A stretch of 64,000 nt of DNA, taken from Pyrrhoderma lamaoense (Eukaryota; Basidiomycota; Agaricomycetes; Hymenochaetales; Hymenochaetaceae). The translations under genes were made by a program, and so were the position numbers. Shown here piece by piece: positions 55,866 to 64,000 of this stretch. The stretch's first letter is position 1. Every line of letters starts with the position of its first letter. The notes below the pieces were generated by a model. That model was not told the origin of the DNA and ran no database searches. It saw nothing but the letters and a program-made list of their open reading frames with translations. Location of the stretch: contig NBAZ01000007.1 in the NCBI GenBank assembly GCA_002794735.1, forward strand, positions 620,001 to 684,000. Direction: 5' to 3'.

Positions 55866-58618
55866 ATGAGTGTCGACGTTGAAGTTCAAAACGCGAATGG
55901 TGCCAATGGACATGTGGTGAACGGAAACGCGGTTAATGAAGAAACAAACGGAACATCAGAGGCACAAGCAAGATTTGCAACGGGTCTTATTCTCCCTCCT
56001 CCAGATATCAAATGTGAGCATATATCAGGGCCTCTACCCCTCTGGTATCTGTAGACTCGTTTCTGACAATCCCCCTCAGCAATTATCGATAGAACTGCGT
56101 CTTATGTTGCCCGCTCCGCAACACCTTTACTATTTGAAGATAAAGTTCGTGAAGCTCAACGTTCCGACCCAAAGTTCTCTTTTTTAAACCCAGCGGATCC
56201 TTATCATGCCTACTATCGGCATAAAATGACGAAAATAGAGCAAGGAGAGGAAGACGAGGTTGCTGCTCCTGTGGTTAAGGAGGAAGTAAGCATAAAGGAT
56301 GAAACACCAAAGAGTGGCATTATAGCCCTTGAACCGCCCCCGCTGACTTCATCCTCGACTTGCCACCAATTTCTGCTTTAGATCTGTAAGCTTCAACTTA
56401 ATACTATAAAATGTTTTTGGTCTAACTAGCACACAAGGGACATAATCAAATTAACTGCCTTGTTTACTGCCCGACGGGGGCGTTCATTTTTAACAAATCT
56501 CGCTGCAAGAGAAGCTCGCAACATTGAATTTGAATTCTTGCGACCCACTAGCTCACTTTTTGGGTATTTCAACTCCCTTGTTGAGCAGTACTCGAAGGTT
56601 CTTCTTCCGTCAAAAGAGACCATCACTAGACTTGCAAGAGATTCGGAGGAAGGTGCCAGGTGGAAGATACTTGAAGTCTCAAGACAGCATGCGGAATGGG
56701 AGAAGATAAAGAAGGAAAAGGAAAAGAAGAGACAGGATGATAAGGAAGCTGAAAAAAGTAAGTTTAAATTACTGCTATGACTCTCTAAGTTTACCACTGA
56801 CACGGTCGTCAAAGTTGCTTTTGCTGAGATTGACTGGCACGACTATGCCATCGTTCAGACGATAGAATTTACAGTTGCAGACGCTAACTCAGAGCTTCCG
56901 CCTCCCATGACTGTGGATGAGATGATCAGTAGGACTTTAGCTCAGAAGAAGATGGCTGCTATGATCATGGAGGACACGGCCGATGAAGTTGAGGCTGTTA
57001 AAGCCCGTCAGGCTGCAGAAGAAATTGCCAATTCCAATGCTAAAACTAATGTCAATGGAGCTCCCGATGGTGATGGCATGATGGATGTTAGTGACGACGA
57101 GGCATATGAATCGAAGGAAAGGATAAAGAAAGAAGAAGAAGATAGGCAGCTTGAGATGGAGAGGGCGCGGGCGATTCAGGCAACATCGATGGACGCATCA
57201 GGTCCAATGAAGATTCGAACAGATTATGTTCCAAAATGTAAGTCTGCATTTTCAACCGTAGACGTTACTTTACTAATCGGGAAAATGTATCTTAGTGGGA
57301 GGAAGAGGGACAAAAGTCACCATGACTACTTGTGCTGTATGTGGGCAACAAGTTCCTGTGGACGAGCTACAAGAGCACATGCGTATCGAATTGTTAGATC
57401 CTCGGTGGAAGTCGCAACGTGATGTCTTGGAGGCAAGAAGGGCTCAGCTTAACGAGTTGCAGCGTGGTGCAAATGTTGAAACTTCGCTCAGATCACTCGC
57501 TCGTGCTCGTGTTGATATCTTCGGTACGGAAGCTGATGAAGAGAAGCGTAAGCGTGAGGAACAGGCTGAACAGGAGAGAAGGAAGGAACGCGAAAAGGAT
57601 GTTTGGGATGGACATACTGCTTCCAAGGACAAGACCCTCGATAAATTTCAGTCGAGTTCGAACATCGACGAACAAATTGCTGCTATCCATCGTGCGAAAG
57701 GTCTGGCTGCGTAAGTTTATCCCCATTTATTTTCTATAAATCTTTCTTAAGATCTGCTTCCAAATACAGTGTTGAGTCAACAAATGGTCCTGGTATTGGT
57801 CCTGCAGCTGGGCCTGGTGTCGTTCATTCCCTTCCTGCTCCGCCTCCTTCTTTACCCGCACCCCCACGACGTGATACACCGGGTGGTGTTCCAGATCCGG
57901 CATTCGCAGCCGCAACAGTCTCAGCTGGACCTCAACCAGCATCCATGTACAGTGGACAGACTGCACCCGTGATGCTTCCACCATTACATTACCAAGGTCT
58001 AGATGCGGCGCAACCTTTCGGCTTCCAGCCTCCACAGGCTGCCGTTGGAGGCCCCGGTATGCATCCACAACGACTTGCAGCATTGTCAGGAACACCGCCT
58101 ATCCCAATGCAAGCAGGTATGATACGCCCAGCGGACCAAATGGAAGGTATAGAAACCGATGGGATCCCACCTGCAAAGAAGCAGAAAGTCGGAAGACTTC
58201 CCGGGGACAGTATTATCCTGAACAGAACTGGATCGATTTACACCCTGTAAGCTACAGTTTTTTTCCCAACTACTGACATATGCTACTCTCTGTATATTGT
58301 GTGCGGACATTTTTTTACTGACTAAACTCCTATTAGCATCCTATTTCCGTACAGGTGCAACTTCCTGTTGACTCCTCAAAACCGGAATGGAAGCTTGATG
58401 GCAGTGTCGTGACACTCAATGAAGTTCCAGTTACGTTACTGGTATCAACACTCCGAGACCATGTAGTACGGCATATCAATAGCACGGTACCACTTTCTCG
58501 AATCATGCTCTCACTTAACGGAAAGTTGTTAACAAACGCAAATACGTTAGCGAGTTATAACATAGAAGATGAGGATCTACTTGTCCTTAGTCTGAGAGAA
58601 GCAAAAAAGAAGAAATAG
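55866..58618 (+). CDS. SF3A1: Splicing factor 3A subunit 1 (SF3A1/Prp21)
   Basis: About eight exons encode roughly 755 residues. Two SURP modules are present (IIDRTASYVARSATPLLFED ... FLNPADPYHAYYRHKM, and IIKLTALFTARRGRSFLTNL ... FEFLRPTSSLFGYFNSLVEQ). A charged helix follows (EWEKIKKEKEKKRQDD), then the PRP21 core with WHDYAIVQTIEFTVAD and PPMTVDEMISRTL, a zinc-finger-like CAVCGQQVPVDELQEHMR, a Pro-rich part and a C-terminal ubiquitin-like domain (EWKLDGSVVTLN ... LLVLSLREAKKKK). The protein is part of the U2 snRNP SF3a complex needed for prespliceosome assembly. One G is missing at 56342 (CCGCTG) and one at the donor of the last intron (58246-58247, CTGTAAG where CTG|GTAAG is expected). 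Confidence 0.93.
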
Positions 58619-59149
58619 TCTTAGCAATTGAACACTCGCTCGCGATAGTACTCTATACATTTGTTCTCTCCCTCATTTTCTGTGCTTCTCATCTCTGTTT
58701 TCTGTGTTTTGTGTAGTTACTCCCTATAATTATACATTTTACCGTTTTGCTAGGTTTGGAGAGATCTTATCCCTTGATCCTACTCATCTAGAACATCAAC
58801 CGTGTAACCATATTTTTAGAAAGGAATATTCATGAAGCTCGTTCAGTGAGTGATTTACAATAAAGGTACTATGAGCCGAAATCAGGATATATCAAAGCAG
58901 GCTAGATAGCATACAGATCGCATCAAAGGAGGGAAGGTACGCTATATACAGGACAAAGAAAGAGAAGAATATTAGATACAGAAGGAAGTAGATGATTATA
59001 AAAATTTGCCGTCCACCCAAGCTATTCACTATCTACTGAAGTCCGAGTCAAACTTTAGATCATCTTTCTCCGTCTCCCTTTCTCTCACGCTTCTTATACC
59101 ACTATCAGACTCTCTCTGTCTTCCAGTATACGCACGCATTCGTTTCTTA
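58619..59149. other. Convergent intergenic region between SF3A1 and beta-adaptin
   Basis: This is 531 bp between two stop codons. It is T-rich at about 58660-58770. It holds the two 3' UTRs; nothing else is recognised. Confidence 0.4.
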
Positions 59150-62081
59150 TTAGAGTTGTAACAGATCTCCACTCGTCCTTGAATCAGAAGCTATAGGCTT
59201 AGGTGCATCAGCCATATAAGAACCAAACGCTCCAGCAATATTTGCATATGGATCCGCCGACCCTTGACCATTAGGACGTAGCCCCCCATCTTCGTCATCG
59301 TCATCGTTATCATCCATGCCTCCATCTTCTTCCACATCTTCTCCTGTTAAGCTAGTCTCCCCACCTGACCGTGATGGCAATGGTGGAGCTGTGCTCGTTG
59401 ATGACGTTTCTGCTCCCTCTAGTTTTGGTGGTATTGACGTAGACGACGTCCCGTTTACTGGAGGGGCAGCGCCGGGACCACTACTTGGGTCTATCAAGTT
59501 TTGAGTGGGCATAGGAGGTCCTGGAATGTTTACAATCTGAGGTGGTAATTGATCCGGTGGGGGTCGAACGAGTGCTACTCGTGATTTTTCATTTAGTGCA
59601 GGACTATCAGGGAGAGCTTTCGCCTTGACATTGCGGATAAAAGTCTGAAAAGTGTATAAGTAGATTTAGAATATCAAACATAAATAATGAGTACAATGTG
59701 ACAATGAGTTAGAATTTACAAAAATTAGGGATAAAACCAAGAAAGGGTTTCTTGGACTCACTTCGGGATTCTTATGGTAGATACTTCCAAGGGATCCCGT
59801 ATGGAGTAAAAGCTGGTCAAGTGAACCTCGGTCCATCCTATCCGAATCCGTCGTGATTGGTGGCTTCTCCGCTAAGACAATTTCTCCTGCATTAGCTGGG
59901 CTGATGGCGAGTAGACGCCAATACATAAATCCTCGATCACGCAAGTCCGGGTTATCAATTTCCTCTGTAGTCCATTTTAACACCTTATGCACAATCTCCT
60001 TGCTGGTACTTGAAGAAGACTTGTAAATAAAGAGCTTAACAACGGCGGAAAGTAGAGCTAGTTGGACCTATAAACGTTATTTGTTTTAGTTAAAATTAAA
60101 CCTCAAATATCAAGGATATTCCAATAATTTGGGGTACCCACCTCCGTCGGTTCTTCTAAGAAGTTGTATACAAGATCATCCAAAAGTTCGTCCGAATTAT
60201 CAATTTTGTCTGCAAACTGGCCAATAATCCAGATCATAGCAGCCTTTGCTTCAGGCTCGTCCAATGCATCCAGATTCTCGCATAATTTGGGTATAACACC
60301 TTCGTAGCGCCCTGGATATCGGCGGAAAATGTCTTTGATAACAATAATAGCTTCCTGAACTACATATGATACTTTCGTATCTATGAGTTCTAAGAGGGCG
60401 TCAATACATTGATCCGCCGCCGGTTCAACCTTGATTGCTAGGCGTCCTATGGACCTTACGGCCTTGCGTACAAAATCTATATCCACTTCAGATGCATATC
60501 TTTAAGGATCCACGTAAGCTATATTCAAATTACAGAACAATGAGAAAGCGCATACTCTTGTAATTCTGCAAGGACTTCTCTGAAATTTTCTTGTCGTGCC
60601 AGTCGATACATGATTTCAAGTTTTGCCAACTTCACATATATGGGGTCGTTATACTTGCAGAAAAACACTTTCACGTCATTCTTCAGCACAGTGGGTCGTC
60701 GTTGTATAATAAGAAGAATATTTCGTAGAGCAACATATTGCACTTCCGGACCAGAAGAGAGCATCGTTACTATTAAAAGTACAAAGGCTTGATCAGTATT
60801 CCAAAGAGTAACAATTTTCTCTTTGTTTGTTTTCTTACCTAAAGGAGGACCCATCTTTTTGCAGATATATTCGATGAGTTTCCGATTTTCCATATAGTTC
60901 ATGAGATATAGTAAGACTTTGATAGTCGTTAGAATCACAGCCGAGTTACCGTGCTGTAATTGAGGCATAATTCTCTCAGCGATCGTCTCAGCTTCTTGAC
61001 CTTCTTGAGGAACGAAGGTCATTAAAGCATCCATTATATATATTTGTCCCCATCTTCGAGGTTCAAGACCAAAATTAAAGAGGGTCATTAGTATTCTGTC
61101 ATGATACAAAAGGAAGGGATCCGTACTCTGAGCTCTCTTGTAAAGCGGTTAGTAACTTATTTGCGACAGTGAAGTTAACCCGGAAAGCCACGCCATCATA
61201 TCTCTCACTAATCTCCACGAGAGCAGCAACAGCATTCGCCACTACTGTTGCATTCGTATCAAGCATCAGGTCTCGCAACATCTCTACAAAACCTGCCCGC
61301 TCCGTACGCCGAGGATCTGCTGTATAGACCTTCGCAACACAAATCGCTGCGGTCTTTCGAACATATGGATCTCTATCTTTCAATGCATGTCGCAAAGGAT
61401 CTGTTATTGATTCTGTGACAATAGATAAGGGTATATATGACATTGTGCGTATTGCAAGTGCTCGTATAAGTGGGTCACGGTCTGCACAGTCCTGTATGGA
61501 TCACACACATGTCATACATATGCACATCTTTCACTAATGGTACTACAGAGAGTACATACCTGTAAGAAGCTTGGAATGACAATTTGAATTTGATCGGGTT
61601 TAGACCTTCCGTAACTGACAAGAAAGAGGTAAACCACTAAGGATAGTAGTATTCATAAGCTATAGTAACCTGCATTTCTTCCAAAGACTAACTGCTCACT
61701 CTTCTTTATTTCAAGTGAAGGGGTTCCTAAACATGCAACAACGTCAGGAAATAGTGGAGACACTAAGAAATATATTAATTATGTTGAGCTTCCTCGATGC
61801 ATATTTATTATAGTACATAGTCAGAAACACGCACTGTCATTCCCCATTGTGATATTAGCTACGATCTTCTTGAGTACGGTCTTCCGTTTTGTGAATTTCT
61901 TATCCTTTGCCTCGGCTGCATGTAGCTCAGCGCGAAATTCCTAGTAGTAAGAGTAGAATCAGAAGTTAGACGCAATTTAGCCCTTGTTTCCAGATGGCTA
62001 AACAGAGCTCTTGACGTAGTTTCGCACCTGTATCTTGCCTCTTTGGAAGAACTTGGCATCTTGACCAGCCTGACCACTCAT
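59150..62081 (-). CDS. APL2: AP complex beta-adaptin (AP-1/AP-2 beta subunit)
   Basis: About ten exons encode roughly 780 residues. It starts [20 protein letters not shown], then has the adaptin trunk of HEAT repeats: [158 protein letters not shown] and [21 protein letters not shown] Pro/Ser/Asp-rich hinge ends the protein, with no appendage ear, as is usual for fungal beta1. Beta-adaptin binds dileucine signals and clathrin for trans-Golgi or endocytic vesicles. AP-1 versus AP-2 cannot be decided with certainty; the [18 protein letters not shown] tail favours AP-1. No frame break was found. Confidence 0.92.
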
Positions 62082-62304
62082 TGAGAATCAAGACTGGGTG
62101 TTATTATGTGTTTCTCAGATGACCCTCGTTCAATTAAGAAAGAGGGGAACAGGTGCTAAGTAACGTTCGATTCATGGGCCAGTCCGCGTCAGACAAGGAC
62201 CGCGAGAACCAGTATATTTCCTTAAAAAGGTAATTTATTGTTAAATGACACAAGCTAAACTCTATTTCTTCCATGCTACATGTAGTTCTACTTGAAAAGT
62301 TACC
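62082..62304. promoter_or_regulatory. Bidirectional promoter between beta-adaptin and the NEPRO-like gene
   Basis: 223 bp separate the two divergent start codons. No motif is assigned. Confidence 0.45.
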
Positions 62305-63594
62305 ATGCCAAAAGCTGCATCTCGTCATCTGCCTCGTACAAAGTTCTCCTACACTCCACGCTCAGCACTCGCATCGCATAAACATGCTTCTGTTGATTCA
62401 GCACTCAAGTCATTGCGTTCATGTGCTCGTCAACTGACTCCTCTAGAATATAGTCTCTCGGATGAGCTCAGGATATTAGAAAGATTATATTATAAATCCG
62501 TCAATCAACACCGTTCTGCCTTGTTTTTCCAAAAAATTAAAGAAGTCCGTAGACTAGGGAATAGAATACAGGAGGTCAATATTGGCAGATTGACTGAAGA
62601 CTTGCGATATACATTCTATATCGGTGAAGGGTTAGAAAGAAAGTGAGTGTGAATTTTGTCTAGTCCTGGACAGTAGTTAACTCTCTAAAGCCCCAAAATG
62701 TTGAAGGGCGCTTGGATCCAAATACCTGAAGGGAAATTTGTTAATATTCTTTATGGTCGTATATCCGATATTACAGCTCTATTAACCCGGGTAAGCTCCC
62801 TTCCTTCACAACAAATTTACTCATCTTAAAGATAGCAATTGTACCAAAACAATAATAGGCTCGTGAACGCTTTGCGAAAGCATACCAGTGCGTTATTCCC
62901 TCCGAATAAGGTCAATCTATCAGAAATTAAAGTTTTATTTGTATCCCGTCTTCACCTTCTAGATCACTTTTACTCATGCTACAAACAGGGGCCTTCTTAC
63001 ACCTCATACTCACATTCATTAGCATAGTCGCACGACTTGATGTAATCACAGTAGAGCTAGGTTCAGCAATAGAAATTCTCAAAGAAACGTTATACGGTCT
63101 TCTGGAAGCAATAGTAAGTTCCTCTTGCTAATTGGTTAGCTACTATGACTTAGAACTTATAACGAATTCATATTTCCTGTTAGGGGGAGAAGCCTGAGAA
63201 GGGGAAAATGACGAGATCAAATCTCTTATTGGAAAATTTGCCCTTAAAAGACTTGCCACGTCCGGAAAATGATGCTTCAATGTATGCGTTACTTGATGAA
63301 GACCTCGGAAGTACACTCGTACGGAGAGATCCTCTATCCTCGGGTACCATGGAAGCTCCGGATGATATGCTAGGCATCGAAGAAGACCCATTTCACATGC
63401 AAGAAGAAAATCGGGTTGAGAGTCTCATCATTTCCAAAGTAGTGACGACCCAAAACGAGGTGCAGGACGATACCGAACCCAAAACGACCTGTTCAAAGGG
63501 AAACTCTGCTAAATCGTCCCAAAATACTCTAAAGGAGAAAAAGAGGAAGAAAAAGAAAAGAGATGCTATTGATGATATTTTTGGATCTTTGTGA
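62305..63594 (+). CDS. Nucleolar NEPRO-N (DUF4477)-like protein
   Basis: Five exons encode about 338 residues. The N-terminal region has ILERLYYKSVNQHRSALFFQ and KIKEVRRLGNRIQEVNIGRL, a pattern I associate with the NEPRO N-terminal domain of nucleolar proteins linked to RNase MRP and ribosome formation. Hydrophobic helices follow (LLLMLQTGAFLHLILTFISI, VITVELGSAIEILKETLYGL), then a disordered acidic part and a basic tail, KEKKRKKKKRDAIDDIFGSL. The third intron uses the donor CA|GTGCGT so that AYQ joins SLLLMLQTG; other choices meet stops. All phases then agree. The family call is from memory and moderate in strength; a nuclear or nucleolar location is inferred from the basic tail. Confidence 0.62.
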
Positions 63595-63860
63595 AATTGC
63601 TTCTTTTCCCCTTCTTTTCATTGTTGTTTGTAGGATAGGTTATTACATATGGGGTAAGACTAGGTAAACATATAAGTTAGGTAGCTAAAAAATATCTAAA
63701 TTTGCGGATTTAAAAGGATATGGTATTCGTAACACCCGTACGTTAAGCACGTCTTCATTGGGAAAAGGAAAAGAGAGAAGAGTCTGGATGCATTCCCTCC
63801 GCTACATCAAGAGTATACTAGATATGTATTCTCTCATCGGCCTTGAAAGAGCTCCATACC

Positions 63861-63932
63861 TTACTTGAGAACTTTTTGAAGTCGGGCAAGATGGAAATTG
63901 ATCGTGCTTGAGGTCTTCTTTCCACCCGTCGT
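63861..63932 (-). CDS. Probable last exon of a minus-strand gene cut by the window end
   Basis: A TGTACAG acceptor precedes a frame reading TTGGKKTSSTINFHLARLQK then VLK and TAA at 63861-63863. The ending looks like a genuine basic helical C-terminus, and the acceptor is good. Upstream exons lie beyond or near the right edge, so the protein cannot be named. The 266 bp between it and the NEPRO-like stop would be a convergent spacer. Confidence 0.35.
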   Translation of the reverse strand, partial: TTGGKKTSSTINFHLARLQKVLK

Positions 63933-64000
63933 CTGTACATACAGAAACAGCAGATACCGAAATCATTAGACTTCAGAAGGGCATAAAGAAAAAAAGAAGA

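Noticed and set aside
3160..58247. A programmed ribosomal frameshift system shared by many genes
   Set aside because: The sites do not share a slippery heptamer or an evident downstream structure, and they occur in constitutive essential genes. One missing G or C per site is better explained by consensus error.
1..64000. Transposable element or integrated virus
   Set aside because: No terminal repeats, reverse transcriptase, integrase, transposase or capsid-like frames were recognised anywhere in the window.
1..64000. Secondary-metabolite or accessory gene cluster
   Set aside because: EGT1, the TmpA-like gene and the isomerase are scattered among housekeeping genes; there is no linked tailoring enzyme, transporter or regulator.

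Overview
This window is nuclear DNA of a fungus, most likely a basidiomycete (Agaricomycotina). The gene content is that of a fungal nucleus: Rmd5, Nsa1, Crm1, Tma20, Egt1, Cdc27, Cct1, Mog1, Ndc80, Cms1, Mrpl31, SF3A1 and beta-adaptin. The coding regions are cut into many exons by short introns (mostly 45-75 nt, GT-AG, CTNAC-like branch points). The base composition is moderately AT-rich. I see no prokaryotic operon, mobile element, CRISPR array, rRNA or convincing tRNA. Most gene models were built by following conserved protein sequence across splice sites whose phases agree.

Layout. 1-5.9 kb, minus strand: the 5' part of an Sfi1-like gene, a CCCH/GW-repeat/coiled-coil gene, and RMD5. 6.1-7.7 kb, plus: NSA1. 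7.8-14.5 kb, minus: a pirin, a peroxisomal enoyl-CoA isomerase and a SmgGDS-like ARM protein. 16.3-21.6 kb, plus: CRM1 and TMA20. 21.9-25.4 kb, minus: EGT1. 26.4-27.4 kb, plus: an SRR1-domain gene. 27.4-31.9 kb is a gene-poor stretch between two 3' ends. 31.9-41.7 kb, minus: an acidic unknown protein, CDC27, CCT1, an OTU protease and a small unknown protein. 42.1-43.7 kb, plus: an MIT/coiled-coil protein (Atg38-like). 44.4-45.1 kb, minus: MOG1. 45.3-51.1 kb, plus: NDC80 and a TmpA-like membrane oxidoreductase. 51.9-53.2 kb, minus: an ERI1 exonuclease. 53.9-55.0 kb, plus: CMS1. 55.2-55.6 kb, minus: MRPL31. 55.9-58.6 kb, plus: SF3A1. 59.2-62.1 kb, minus: beta-adaptin. 62.3-63.6 kb, plus: a NEPRO-like protein. 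A last exon of another minus-strand gene lies near the end.

The genes do not form one pathway. They are housekeeping functions: ribosome biogenesis and translation (NSA1, TMA20, CMS1, MRPL31), cell division (CDC27, NDC80, Sfi1-like), nuclear transport (CRM1, MOG1), RNA processing and decay (SF3A1, ERI1), protein folding and turnover (CCT1, RMD5, OTU), trafficking and autophagy (beta-adaptin, Atg38-like) and redox or lipid metabolism (EGT1, ECI1, pirin). Many pairs are divergent across about 200-350 bp, which implies shared promoters.

The most striking signal is a recurrent lesion. In at least eight otherwise well-conserved genes the reading frame can only be followed if one base is added, nearly always a G or C and mostly at a GGC/GCC (often GGCT/AGCC) site. 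I count 12 clear cases and one probable one. Essential genes such as CCT1 and SF3A1 are hit, so I read this as a systematic base-calling or consensus deletion error rather than biology. Other points worth attention are a CCCH protein with about eleven GW/WG motifs (a candidate Argonaute binder), two GC-AG introns, the 4.5 kb gene-poor region with a cryptic ORF split by TAG CAA, and several unknown proteins.
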